Shown here one piece after another: positions 35,331 to 44,259 of a stretch of 64,000 nucleotides of DNA. The translations under genes were made by a program, and so were the position numbers. Position 1 is the stretch's first letter, and each line of letters begins with the position of its first letter. The notes under the pieces were generated by a model. The model saw only the letters and a program-made list of their open reading frames with translations, had not been told where the DNA came from and made no database searches. Source of the stretch: Nitrososphaerales archaeon (GTDB taxonomy: Archaea; Thermoproteota; Nitrososphaeria; Nitrososphaerales; CADDZS01); assembly GCA_030041355.1 (NCBI GenBank), contig JASHNZ010000055.1, forward strand, positions 1-64,000, read 5' to 3'.

Positions 35331-35364
35331 CTTTCGCAGAAAGTTGAAAATTTCGCTCAGCGAA
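35331..35364. terminator. Two tight hairpins downstream of the FAH gene
   Basis: CTTTC-GCA-GAAAG (35331-35343) and TTCGC-TCA-GCGAA (35352-35364) are perfect 5-bp stems with 3-base loops, 8 bases apart, between the FAH and phosphoglycerate mutase genes. They may end the first transcript or act in the leader of the next. Confidence 0.35.
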
Positions 35365-35398
35365 CCAGCGCAATTAGTGTCATTATCGCACGTAATCA

Positions 35399-37078
35399 AT
35401 GCAGAAGAGTAGAGTTACAGTCCGCGAAGATCTACTTTCAGTTCTTGATAGAGGATCAGTTCTTGAGATGAGCTCCAAAAGAAGGAGAGGGCGAAATCCG
35501 AGACCTAGATTGGTGAAGAGTCACGTCATTCTGATAATTTTGGATGGATGGGGCATCGCTCCGAAAAGTCAGTATAATGCGATCAGTCTGGCCAGGACTC
35601 CAAATTTTGATCTAATCTCCCAAGAGTTCGGATCAATTCCTATTTGCGCTTCCGGGAACTGCGTCGGTCTCAAGGATGGTCAAATGGGAAATTCTGAAGT
35701 TGGGCATCTCACGATTGGGGCAGGGCGTATAATTTTCCAAGACTTAATGAGAGTCAGCCAAGAGATAGAATCAGGAAGGCTCGCTAGGAATAAGGATCTC
35801 ACCTCTGCGCTACACAGGGCTGCAAAAGCTGGCGGTCCGACCCTTCATCTTGTAGGTCTAGTTTCGGATGGCGGAGTCCACAGTCACATCAACCATCTGT
35901 TTGCGCTATTGAAAATTGCCAAGGACAAAGATGCAAAAAATGTAGCAGTTCACGTAATCCTCGACGGAAGAGACACTCCTCCCAAGAGTGGAATAGAGTT
36001 CGTCAGGTCGCTGGAGAGTTATATGAAAAGTCTGGGCACTGGATTCATTGCGACGGTGTCCGGAAGATTCTATGCCATGGATCGTGACAACAGGTGGGAG
36101 AGAACGAAGCTTGCTTATGATGCCATGATCCACGGGCAGGGAAAACACTATGATCAAGCATTGACAGCTATCAGTGCCTCGTATCAGAAAGGAGTAACAG
36201 ATGAATTTCTGGTGCCTTGCGTGATGGATTCATATCAAGGAGCAAGAGATGCAGATGTAGTATTCTTCTTTAACTTCAGACCGGATAGGGCAAGGCAGCT
36301 TACAAAGTCATTTGTTTTAGATGACAAAAGTTTCCACTTTTTTGACCGAGGCAAAATTCCTAGAAAACTCGAGGTCCTTACGATGACAATCTATGACGAA
36401 CGACTTAGCGTCGCGCATGCAATTTTAGGTCGCGAACGAGTCCTGAATACACTAAGCAAGATATTGGAGAAAAATAAGATCAGGCAGCTCAGGATAGCCG
36501 AGACGGAAAAGTACGCACATGTGACCTATTTTTTCAATGGGTTAAATGAGAGACCTTTGAGACTCGAGGAAAGAGTATTGGCTCCTTCGGCGAAAGAAGT
36601 GGGGACGTACGATAAGAAACCCGAAATGAGTGCAAAAGAAATAACCGTAAAGGCTATTTCATCTATGCTGTCTCAGAAGTATGGTTTTATTCTGATCAAC
36701 TTTGCCAATGCTGATATGGTAGGACACTCAGGAAACATCGGAGCTACCGTCAGAGCAGTTGAAGTCGTCGATCTCTGTCTTGGAAGAATTCTCAATGCCT
36801 GGAATGATCTCGAAACCGGTCGAAAGCCGAGCATCTTGGTAACCGGTGATCACGGAAACGCTGAAAAAATGTTTGATCCGGAAACTGATCAGCCCCATAC
36901 CGCTCATACCTCAAACCCGGTTCCTTTGATTTTGATATCGGAAAAGTGGAGAATATCCCTACCCAACATCAGTTATCAACCAGGGCTTGTGGATCTGGCC
37001 CCTTCAATTTTGCAGATTTTGGGCCTAAAACCGCCGAGCGCGATGACCGGTATTTCACTTGTGTACCCGGGTGAATAA
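35399..37078 (+). CDS. gpmI: 2,3-bisphosphoglycerate-independent phosphoglycerate mutase
   Basis: Interconverts 3- and 2-phosphoglycerate with two manganese ions. Marks are VILIILDGWG, the catalytic serine in GQMGNSEVGHLTIGAGR, DGRDTPPKSG, GRFYAMDRDNRWER, FNFRPDRARQ and VTGDHGNAEKM. This is the bacterial-type iPGM of about 510 residues, not the short archaeal ApgM type. The 559-residue reading includes a basic N-terminal extension of about 40 residues (SSKRRRGRNPRPR); a start at the ATG of MSSK (35468) is possible. The long form in an archaeon suggests lateral gain or replacement. Confidence 0.95.
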   Translation: MQKSRVTVREDLLSVLDRGSVLEMSSKRRRGRNPRPRLVKSHVILIILDGWGIAPKSQYNAISLARTPNFDLISQEFGSIPICASGNCVGLKDGQMGNSEVGHLTIGAGRIIFQDLMRVSQEIESGRLARNKDLTSALHRAAKAGGPTLHLVGLVSDGGVHSHINHLFALLKIAKDKDAKNVAVHVILDGRDTPPKSGIEFVRSLESYMKSLGTGFIATVSGRFYAMDRDNRWERTKLAYDAMIHGQGKHYDQALTAISASYQKGVTDEFLVPCVMDSYQGARDADVVFFFNFRPDRARQLTKSFVLDDKSFHFFDRGKIPRKLEVLTMTIYDERLSVAHAILGRERVLNTLSKILEKNKIRQLRIAETEKYAHVTYFFNGLNERPLRLEERVLAPSAKEVGTYDKKPEMSAKEITVKAISSMLSQKYGFILINFANADMVGHSGNIGATVRAVEVVDLCLGRILNAWNDLETGRKPSILVTGDHGNAEKMFDPETDQPHTAHTSNPVPLILISEKWRISLPNISYQPGLVDLAPSILQILGLKPPSAMTGISLVYPGE

Positions 37079-37186
37079 TAGTTTACCAAATCTAAGCCTT
37101 GCCAGCGTCGCAAGCTGAATATTTTCTCCTCAGTTATTGTAACTTGTCACATAGGAGTCAGGATTTTCTCATGTCATCGTACAGGA

Positions 37187-37193
37187 TTATATA
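37187..37193 (+). promoter_or_regulatory. TATA box of the AVKVDPDW-repeat gene
   Basis: TTATATA is centred 30 bases before the ATG at 37220. The predicted transcript would start a few bases before that ATG. A GCTTG-CTCT-CAAGC hairpin (37203-37216) overlaps the start region. Confidence 0.6.
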
Positions 37194-37219
37194 GGAATCC
37201 TCGCTTGCTCTCAAGCGCC

Positions 37220-37393
37220 ATGTCAGCCAGACGTATGTCTAACCGTGAACACAGGGCCGTGAAGGTCGACCCTGATTGGCGAATGGCGCCAAATCAGGCG
37301 GTAAAGGTCGATCCGGACTGGAACCTGGAGTTCGGACGAATAGTTGTCGCAGATTTTGGGTCTCGCGGACCTGCCGTACAGACACTGTGGTAG
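37220..37393 (+). CDS. 57-residue protein with duplicated AVKVDPDW motif
   Basis: I choose the ATG at 37220 because a TATA box precedes it at leaderless distance; a TTG five codons earlier would be too close to the TATA box. The protein has a basic start (SARRMSNREHR), then two copies of AVKVDPDW separated by RMAPNQ, and an end NLEFGRIVVADFGSRG. The two DNA copies differ at six positions, all at third codon sites without amino-acid change. That pattern shows selection on the peptide and is strong evidence of coding. I know no family for it. It stands alone between gpmI and ftsZ. Confidence 0.7.
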   Translation: MSARRMSNREHRAVKVDPDWRMAPNQAVKVDPDWNLEFGRIVVADFGSRGPAVQTLW

Positions 37394-37614
37394 GCTGCTA
37401 GCAATCCGATAGACTGAGACGATCGATCGTCAAAACGAGAAGCAGAAGCGTCGCCCCCACGACGGATGCCTCTGTCCTCTCTTCCTTTTTTCTTGCATGA
37501 AAAGTGGAATGAATTAATTACTTATTTAGCAGTATTTTAGGGCGAAAGAAAAAGAACAAGAAGAGAAGTGCAGCTCTCGCCGCACTAGCTCCCCATGATC
37601 TCTAATTATTTTGC

Positions 37615-38697
37615 TTATTGTCTTGCCCTAACGAGTCTTCCGAGTCTACTTGGTTGCTGTGCTAGGAACGTGCTTTCAATTCCGGTCAGGACGACCATGA
37701 CTCGTACTCTTCCCTGAAGTGATGGATCTACTCTTGCTCCCCAGACAACGCGTGCCTTTGGAGGTAGCGAGCGTGTGATCATTTCACCTGCTTGAGTTAC
37801 TTCGTCCAGTGTGATGTCTTCTCCACCAGCGACATGGATTAAAACACCGAAGGCCTTCGTAGAGTCTTTGATATCTAGTAACTGTGCATCAAGTGCTGTT
37901 TGGACAGCTCTTTCGATTCTGTCTTCTCCAGATGATTCGCCAACCCCTATTGCCGCGATTCCTCGCTTCTCCATGATAGCTCGAAGGTCGGCAAAGTCGA
38001 TGTTGATGAGTGAAGCAGTGGTGATAGTTTCTGTGATACCTTTGACAAATTCACCTACGAGCTCGTTTGCGACTCCTAGAGCCTCCTTGAGTGGTAGGTC
38101 ACCAGCTACTTTTGCGAGTCTGTTGTTGTCAATTACGACAACAGTATCGCACTCAGATTTGAGTTTAGCCAGTCCGTCTTTTGCTGCGTTGTATCTGAAT
38201 CTTTCAACTGCGAACGGCAGCGTAACTACTCCAATCAGTAGCGCTCCAGATGGCTTCAGAGCATTTGCGATGACGGTCGAAGCACCAGTTCCAGTCCCTC
38301 CACCGAGACCTGTGGCGACGTAGATTATGTTAGATCCGACTACATCTTTCTTCACTTGTTCGATTGATTCCCTGGCTGCAGCTTCACCTTTTTGCGGATA
38401 ACCCCCTGCGCCCATGCCTCTGCAAGTCTTTTCACCAAGCAGAATTCTTCGATCTGCTTTCATAATGCTGAGGTGTGTAGCGTCGGTGTTGGCCGCGATA
38501 AGTTTCGCGCCTGCAACTCCACCTTTTTTCTCCTTGACCCAAGAAACAATGTTGCAACCTGCTCCTCCCACTCCTATGACTGAAACTTGTGGGCGAGCTT
38601 GGCGCATAATTGCCTCGATTTTTTCGCTCTCCATCATTTCGTCCATCTTTGCTTGAGTGTCAGTGTCGTAGCTCAAACTTCTATCGAGAACATCCAC
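37615..38697 (-). CDS. ftsZ: Cell division GTPase FtsZ
   Basis: Tubulin-like GTPase. The GTP-binding G-box is GGGTGTG (132-138), and the catalytic T7 loop is NIDFADLRAIM. VGVGG-type glycines are seen in SVIGVGGAGCNIVSWV. Length is 360 residues with a short, basic C-terminal tail (QPSRLGRLVRARQ) and no recognisable FtsA-type binding peptide. GTG start. In Nitrososphaeria, FtsZ coexists with the Cdv system, which leads division in the studied species, so the role here may differ. Single gene, divergent from apt. Confidence 0.96.
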   Translation of the reverse strand: MDVLDRSLSYDTDTQAKMDEMMESEKIEAIMRQARPQVSVIGVGGAGCNIVSWVKEKKGGVAGAKLIAANTDATHLSIMKADRRILLGEKTCRGMGAGGYPQKGEAAARESIEQVKKDVVGSNIIYVATGLGGGTGTGASTVIANALKPSGALLIGVVTLPFAVERFRYNAAKDGLAKLKSECDTVVVIDNNRLAKVAGDLPLKEALGVANELVGEFVKGITETITTASLINIDFADLRAIMEKRGIAAIGVGESSGEDRIERAVQTALDAQLLDIKDSTKAFGVLIHVAGGEDITLDEVTQAGEMITRSLPPKARVVWGARVDPSLQGRVRVMVVLTGIESTFLAQQPSRLGRLVRARQ

Positions 38698-38883
38698 GTT
38701 CAGCTATATTATACCGTTTGTGAAGCACGAAAAGCGACAGCACACACGAATCGATGTGGAGACATTCAGATCTGTATTTGGAATCCACCGCTTTTCCTTG
38801 TCAAGTGGATCTTGATTCACACTCTGAAAGAGAAGTCAAAGAAAGCTAATCTAGACATGTTTAATTGGCTAGTTCAGATTACG

Positions 38884-39459
38884 ATGGAAAGGCGTTCAAA
38901 TCTCGTGTTAAATGGCCAAGAAACGACCGCTGACCTTAGCGAAAGACTCAAGATGAAGCTCAGAGTAGTCCCAGGCTTCCCTAAACAAGGTGTAAATTTT
39001 ATTGACATAACCACCGTACTCGGGGACGCTCCATCCTTCAAATCTGCTGTAGACTTCTTGACACATGAGTTTTCTCGAAGAAGAGTCGATCTACTCGTTG
39101 GAATCGAGGCTCGTGGCTTTATGCTAGGGGGCGCAGTCGCGTACAACCTAGGTCTTGGATTTGTCCCCGCGAGAAAAAAGGGAAAACTACCTAGCAAGAT
39201 CATATCCGAAGAGTACGTCTTGGAATACAACTCTGAATATTTGGAGATGCATTCCGACGCAATTTCTTCGGGCCAGCATGTTGGGATAGTTGATGATCTT
39301 CTGGCAACTGGAGGAACGGCTCAAGCGGCTTCGAAACTTGTGGAAAAGATAGGGGCAGTCGTTTCCTGCATAGGTTTCCTTGTAGAACTAGACTTTCTCA
39401 AGGGTAGGGAGAAGATCAAGAAGTACGATGTATTTTCTTTGGTTCATTACAACGAGTAG
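38884..39459 (+). CDS. apt: Adenine phosphoribosyltransferase (or related purine PRTase)
   Basis: Transfers phosphoribose from PRPP to adenine. The N-terminal hood VVPGFPKQGVNFIDITTVL is that of APRT, the middle has GIEARGFMLGGAVAYNL and the PRPP loop is VGIVDDLLATGGTA. The open frame continues upstream for 99 codons, but that part is not conserved in appearance and overlaps the promoter region of ftsZ. I place the start at the ATG of MERRSNL, giving 191 residues; an ATG nine codons earlier is possible. It sits at the edge of the nucleobase region. Confidence 0.9.
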   Translation: MERRSNLVLNGQETTADLSERLKMKLRVVPGFPKQGVNFIDITTVLGDAPSFKSAVDFLTHEFSRRRVDLLVGIEARGFMLGGAVAYNLGLGFVPARKKGKLPSKIISEEYVLEYNSEYLEMHSDAISSGQHVGIVDDLLATGGTAQAASKLVEKIGAVVSCIGFLVELDFLKGREKIKKYDVFSLVHYNE

Positions 39460-39471
39460 GAAGCGGACAAA

Positions 39472-40548
39472 TCATCCTGAGACGAGTAAATAGTCTGAGA
39501 GTTTCTTCTCTTCAACATCTACAATCGCGCCCCGGAGTATTCCCTGCCCGTACTCGCTTCCAGGGTTTATGCAAACAGTGCGTCCTATTTTGTATATTCC
39601 CTTGGATTCATGAATGTGACCGTGCAAACCTACAAGAGGTTGGTACTTTGTTATCGCTTCCCTGACGGAAGTACTCCCGGCGGAGATCATCACGGACTGC
39701 CCTCCCCTGATGACTGGTTTGAAGTCCTTATCGATCATTGGAGCCTGATCTATCCCTGAATCAATGGGCGGAACGTGAACGCTGAAGATTGAATTTTCTG
39801 GATGAGCCAATTTCGAGGCCAAAGCATTGAGTTTTTCCTTCAAGGTGCTCTCGTCTGCCTCTCTGGGACTGTTCCAAGGTGTGCGATTGCTCGTGCCTAA
39901 GGAAATCATTTCGTGGCCGTCGATTGTGACTACTTCCTCTTCGCAGTAAATCACTTTCTTCGAGGAATGCTCTTTCAGAACTTCATCCACAACCAAGTCA
40001 TCGTCATTTCCCACAGAAATGTAGCATTTTGTATCTCCGTCCTTCAAGCGTTCTTCAGCTAGTTTCAGCCATCGTTCTATCGAGTTCTTCATAGCCATGT
40101 TGAATTCTTGATCTACTTTCTCCTTGTTATTCTGCAAACTCTCGTAGTCGCTTCTCGAGATGCGGAGTGGATAAATTCCAGAATCGCCAAGCGTTTTTTC
40201 AAGCTCTTCCACCTGGTCTTCTTTGTTCATTTTCTTTTCCTCTCCGAGATAATCCGCAAACCAAGTTCCATTACCATTATCGACTATTGGAATCATTATT
40301 TTCCCGGTAATATCGCCACCAAGGATCAGGTATTGGGCCTTGTAGAATTTTGCTGCGTTGATGAATTTCCTAAAACATCTGTCTGAACCATGGACATCTG
40401 TGACGAAAAAAATCCGGCTTTTCTTTCCCAATTTGGTATTCAATAACCCTTTTAGAAGGAGTTCCAAATAAACCGATGCGTTAGAACGAAACTTAGCATC
40501 CAATGATTCCCTGGATTGTTTCGAATTGGCCTGAAACAAAAATTTCAT
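39472..40548 (-). CDS. Calcineurin-type metallophosphoesterase
   Basis: All five metal-site blocks of the family are present: DVHG (51-54), GGDITG (about 78), GNDDD in place of GNHD, FSVHVPP, and GLHGHIHES. Length is 358 residues, with a helical insertion rich in Lys/Glu at about 110-170. The GNDDD variant replaces the usual histidine. Substrate is unknown: nucleotides, phosphoproteins or cyclic nucleotides are possible. Divergent from the APC permease, 93 bases apart. Confidence 0.88.
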   Translation of the reverse strand: MKFLFQANSKQSRESLDAKFRSNASVYLELLLKGLLNTKLGKKSRIFFVTDVHGSDRCFRKFINAAKFYKAQYLILGGDITGKIMIPIVDNGNGTWFADYLGEEKKMNKEDQVEELEKTLGDSGIYPLRISRSDYESLQNNKEKVDQEFNMAMKNSIERWLKLAEERLKDGDTKCYISVGNDDDLVVDEVLKEHSSKKVIYCEEEVVTIDGHEMISLGTSNRTPWNSPREADESTLKEKLNALASKLAHPENSIFSVHVPPIDSGIDQAPMIDKDFKPVIRGGQSVMISAGSTSVREAITKYQPLVGLHGHIHESKGIYKIGRTVCINPGSEYGQGILRGAIVDVEEKKLSDYLLVSG

Positions 40549-40610
40549 AATTTGGGTGTTTCCGATTCTGGCCCAGCCTGAGACGAAAAATTCGAAAATT
40601 CCCTTAAGTA

Positions 40611-40618
40611 TTTATATC
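40611..40618 (+). promoter_or_regulatory. TATA box of the APC permease gene
   Basis: TTTATATC is centred about 27 bases before the ATG at 40642 and follows AAGTA, a possible BRE. The transcript would begin within a few bases of the ATG. An ATTTTC-A-GAAAAT inverted repeat (40626-40638) sits over the predicted transcription start and may be an operator. Confidence 0.65.
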
Positions 40619-40641
40619 GCACCAAATTTTCAGAAAATATA

Positions 40642-42255
40642 ATGGCCGATCAAGCGAAGAAAACTGTCTTTACTCGTGAAAGTACCGGTCTCGTGAAAAA
40701 TGTCTCGTTCATTGATGCCATAACTCTCAACCTAGGAAACATGTCCGTTGGAGCTGGTCTCGGCACAATTGGATTAACGACAGGCCTCTTAGCTGCCAAC
40801 GCAGCTGGAGTTGTAAATTCTGGATTCAATTTGGTTCTGACCTCTTTGATAGCATTCGTTATTTCTATTCCCCAGATTATTGTCTACACAATGATGACGA
40901 GGCGACTGCCACGAACTGGTGGCGATTACGTTTGGTCATCTAGAAGTTTTGGAGGCTTCATTGGAAGCTCATTTTCGTTTATGGGCTATACGCTTGAAAC
41001 TCTAGCCTACCTTGCATTGATTGCATTGTCAGCAGTCTTTGCAATTGGGGGTGTTCTTGTTTCTCTTGGAAGCACGAGTAGTTATGCAGTCGACTTATCA
41101 GTGCCGGGCAACCTGTTTAAGTCGGTACTAGGTATAACTGGCACTGCCGCTACCAACGGACTAATTGAACAATTTGCAGTCGGGGCAGTAATTTTCGCAG
41201 TTCTCATAGCGATCAACATCTTCTCTCCAAGAATTGGTTACAAACTCGTCTCTGTCATGATCATCGTGGGTGTTATTTCCTTGGTCGCGGCTATTCTAAC
41301 GCTCTTTACAGCCGGCTCTAACGGAATCAATAATTACATGAATTTCGAAAATACCAAGTTCTTCGCCGATACAAATATTACCGCTGTTGCGGCAAACACG
41401 CCATCGACAGCAGGCGCATTTAACTGGAATGGCGTCTTCTTTATGATTCCGTTTTTCGCAATATTTGTTTACCCTTGGCTGAACGCCGGCCCCGCTGTAG
41501 GCTCAGAGATAAAAAGCAAGAGCGCAGTCCGGTGGAATGTACCCATTTCCGCTGTAATTTCGTTAACTTTGATCACGGCCGCTTTTGGCGCGATGTACTA
41601 CGCGGGCGGCTTCCGGTTTGTCTCAGGTGCTCTAACTGGGTCTGCGACATCTGGAACTTTCAATTTCTGGACTATGGCCATGGGCGTTACCACAATCTAT
41701 CCCTTGCAAGTGTTGATAGGAATCGGCTGGATTGTATGGAACATTGGAGTTCTAGCGTACGGAGTTATTGTCTTTTCCAGATATTTGTTTGCGCAATCCT
41801 TTGATCGGTTCCTGCCGAGTCAGCTATCGTATGTCAGCCCGAGGTACTCTTCTCCGATTTACGCCCACGTGATCGACCTAGTCATAACGATCGGGTTGAT
41901 CGGAAGCGCGGCATTCGTTTACGGAACGCTGTCCTCACTTTTTGGAAATGTTGTTGCAGCAATGATCTACTTTATCGTTGTAGCACTAGCGGCGACATAT
42001 TATGCGATGAAACATGAAAAGGGGTCGGCCAAGTGGCTCCTGGGAGGTTCTGGCATAGTAATGGCGATCGTCTTCGCTTATATTTCATACCTCTTTCTCC
42101 ACTATCCAGCCATATGGGGAGGCAATATCACTGCCTATAGTTACGTCGTCGCATCTTTCGTAATAGGTGCCGTGATCTACCTTGTTTCACAGAACTACCA
42201 CAAGCGGCAGGGGGTAGACATCTCCCTCGCGTACAAAGAAATTCCGCCTGAGTAA
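40642..42255 (+). CDS. APC-family amino acid/nucleobase permease
   Basis: The 537-residue protein has about twelve to fourteen TM segments. The APC mark of TM1 is LNLGNMSVGAGLGTIGLTT, and MTRRLPRTGGDYVWSSRSFGG is the typical loop after TM2. These carriers import amino acids, polyamines or, in some branches, purines. The substrate is unknown. Its position next to nucleobase genes makes a purine or amine substrate plausible. The transcript appears leaderless. Confidence 0.9.
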   Translation: MADQAKKTVFTRESTGLVKNVSFIDAITLNLGNMSVGAGLGTIGLTTGLLAANAAGVVNSGFNLVLTSLIAFVISIPQIIVYTMMTRRLPRTGGDYVWSSRSFGGFIGSSFSFMGYTLETLAYLALIALSAVFAIGGVLVSLGSTSSYAVDLSVPGNLFKSVLGITGTAATNGLIEQFAVGAVIFAVLIAINIFSPRIGYKLVSVMIIVGVISLVAAILTLFTAGSNGINNYMNFENTKFFADTNITAVAANTPSTAGAFNWNGVFFMIPFFAIFVYPWLNAGPAVGSEIKSKSAVRWNVPISAVISLTLITAAFGAMYYAGGFRFVSGALTGSATSGTFNFWTMAMGVTTIYPLQVLIGIGWIVWNIGVLAYGVIVFSRYLFAQSFDRFLPSQLSYVSPRYSSPIYAHVIDLVITIGLIGSAAFVYGTLSSLFGNVVAAMIYFIVVALAATYYAMKHEKGSAKWLLGGSGIVMAIVFAYISYLFLHYPAIWGGNITAYSYVVASFVIGAVIYLVSQNYHKRQGVDISLAYKEIPPE

Positions 42256-42326
42256 AGTATTTCACAAAAAAATCTTCAGGTAAAATCCTAGAGCTTGTTA
42301 ATGCGGCTCTAGGACACGGAACTCGA

Positions 42327-42524
42327 TTGAGTACTTACTTGAAAACTTCGAAGATTATTCGGGCCACATTGGGCAAAGAGCCTCTGACTCTTGTGCTAAA
42401 TGACGCGGGAATTCTCAATGTATACGCTGGTGAGAACGACTCTGGCTCGATCGGTATTTGCGATGGATCTTATTGTGCAAACAGGAAAAAAGCGATTGAT
42501 CTATTCTTTCCAAGTATTTGCTAG
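42327..42524 (+). CDS. Possible small protein
   Basis: A TTG-started frame of 65 codons contains a strand-like run LTLVLNDAGILNVYAGEND and three cysteines (GICDGSYCANRKK, PSIC). It overlaps the end of the convergent deacetylase gene by 24 bases. There is no clear ribosome-binding site. It may be chance. Confidence 0.25.
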   Translation: MSTYLKTSKIIRATLGKEPLTLVLNDAGILNVYAGENDSGSIGICDGSYCANRKKAIDLFFPSIC

Positions 42525-43403
42525 ATCAAGCATTGTGCAGAACCAAACATCGTCTTTTTGTTTCATATACTCAATGATTTGATCTAGGAGCATTATTCTA
42601 TGCGCACGACCAGTGCTTTCAGGATGCAGAACTAGCGTGTAAAAGCCACCGGGTTCATGTTCATACATGTAGTCAAAGTCCATTTTCCATATTTCAAATA
42701 CCTTCGAGGGATTGTCGAGTTTTGGATAGAACGCATTTACGCCTAGGAAGTATGCGAGGTCATCTTCTATCAGCTCGTTCACGGGGATATTGAGGAGATC
42801 CACTTCCTTTCCAAACTTTGGAGGTCGATTGTAGTAGTATTTGTCACCATCTCTAACTTTGCTGACTCTGAAATCGTAGGGCCCCATGTGTTGCGAAATA
42901 TACTTGAAGCCTAGATCCATCATGATCCTGACGGAATTTGCACTCAGCTCGCTAGCATTAGGAATCTCAAAAGGAACTCTGTAGCCTTGAGGTTTCTTCC
43001 CGGTTACTTTCTCAATAGCTTTGATCCCTTTTACAAAAGATGCTCTCTCTTGTGTTTTGGTCATCGAAGCCGGACATTCGTGGAAATAGCCATGGTGTGC
43101 AATCTCATGACCTTTGTCTGAAAGCTGTTTGATCAGCTCGGGATATGTGTCTGCAATGACGCCAGGAGTGAACCAAGTTCCTCTAACGTCGTGTTTATCC
43201 ATAACCTCCATAATGCGTGGAATTCCGACTCTTGCTCCAAATTCTCCCCGTGCAAAATTTATGGGCCCATAGGTTCCCTTGCTAACAAGACCGACTGCTC
43301 TCATTCTGAGCATTATGGACCAACAATCAGTATCAAAGGAAACGCAAACAGCGCAACGTTTACCTTCTGGAAGATGAGTTGTCATAGAGAAAAAAATTCC
43401 CAC
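42501..43403 (-). CDS. Polysaccharide deacetylase/PuuE-allantoinase-like hydrolase
   Basis: NodB-homology fold of 300 residues: CVSFDTDCW holds the catalytic and metal aspartates, HEIAHHGYFHECP the metal histidines, and RVPFEIPNASE a later motif. The long FYTLVLHPESTGRAHR end is seen in the PuuE subgroup, which hydrolyses allantoin without the classical amidohydrolase fold. A peptidoglycan role is unlikely in an archaeon. With xanthine dehydrogenase, an amidohydrolase and carbamate kinase nearby, ring opening of a purine breakdown product is a good guess but is not proved. Confidence 0.82.
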   Translation of the reverse strand: MGIFFSMTTHLPEGKRCAVCVSFDTDCWSIMLRMRAVGLVSKGTYGPINFARGEFGARVGIPRIMEVMDKHDVRGTWFTPGVIADTYPELIKQLSDKGHEIAHHGYFHECPASMTKTQERASFVKGIKAIEKVTGKKPQGYRVPFEIPNASELSANSVRIMMDLGFKYISQHMGPYDFRVSKVRDGDKYYYNRPPKFGKEVDLLNIPVNELIEDDLAYFLGVNAFYPKLDNPSKVFEIWKMDFDYMYEHEPGGFYTLVLHPESTGRAHRIMLLDQIIEYMKQKDDVWFCTMLDLANTWKE

Positions 43404-43537
43404 TCACATATTTAATTCTATTCAGAATCTTTAGGCATTTGCAAGGTAATGAAGAGTCACAGAATTAGTGGTGATCATTAATTGTTCGACTAAATGAAAG
43501 AAGGTCTAACTTGCCCTTCGAACACCGACAGATTTCG

Positions 43538-44152
43538 CTAGCTTCTGCTTTCTTTAAACGATGCAACATACCGATGCATGATGCTAAACACGCCGATGAC
43601 GCACGCACCCAAGATAAAGACAGAATAAATTTCTCCGATCTTTCCCAAGATTGCAAGAAGCGTAACGAATGTAGCCACAACACCAATCAAAACGGAAAAC
43701 ATCATGGTCAATAACGATATTTCATTCGACTTGAAGCCGCGCGAACCTATCACGACAGGTTCCGGTCGCGCTTCGCTTCTCGGCTGGTTGGAGTCCACGG
43801 GAACACGCATCGCAGCTTGGCGAGGTCTTGCGCTAGCAAGATTTTTCTCCGGTACTTCATCCGATAGTGACTTTATTGCAATTCTCCTAAGCTTAGAGAG
43901 TCCTTCCTTGTCGATGCCGTATGAGTTTCCATTGTCAAGAATGACGTTTCCCTCAGGTTTCAATTCATCGAGCAAAAGTAGCAATACGCTGACTGCTCTA
44001 GTAGTGGCTGGAATCTTTATCTTAATGGGGTCACTTGAGACGGTTTCGGCCTTTATCTTGGAACTTTGGAATACTCTCTGTAGTAGATCTAGATTCTGGC
44101 CATCATTTCTGGCCTCCAACACTATTTCTCTCGGAGTCTCAGTTTCGGCCAT
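43538..44152 (-). CDS. Hypothetical protein with two C-terminal TM segments
   Basis: The 204 residues have an alpha/beta-looking N-terminal half (REIVLEARNDGQNLDLL, KIKIPATTRAVSVLLLL), a Pro/Arg-rich linker (about 105-140) and two TM segments close to the end. The layout suggests a membrane-anchored effector or scaffold. No family is recognised. It lies 107 bases downstream of the amidohydrolase on the same strand. Confidence 0.65.
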   Translation of the reverse strand: MAETETPREIVLEARNDGQNLDLLQRVFQSSKIKAETVSSDPIKIKIPATTRAVSVLLLLLDELKPEGNVILDNGNSYGIDKEGLSKLRRIAIKSLSDEVPEKNLASARPRQAAMRVPVDSNQPRSEARPEPVVIGSRGFKSNEISLLTMMFSVLIGVVATFVTLLAILGKIGEIYSVFILGACVIGVFSIMHRYVASFKESRS

Positions 44153-44259
44153 ACAGGGCTAGCACGAGGTTGCGAATATAAAAAGGGCTTCTAACGCTGA
44201 TAAGGTAATTCCCTCGATTTTGTGGTCTCAGCTCTCCCTTAATCGTAGAATACCTGAAG

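Noticed and set aside
38587-38883. N-terminal extension of the adenine phosphoribosyltransferase frame
   Set aside because: It is long, Cys/His-rich in a random way, overlaps the ftsZ start region, and the family begins near the internal ATG at 38884.
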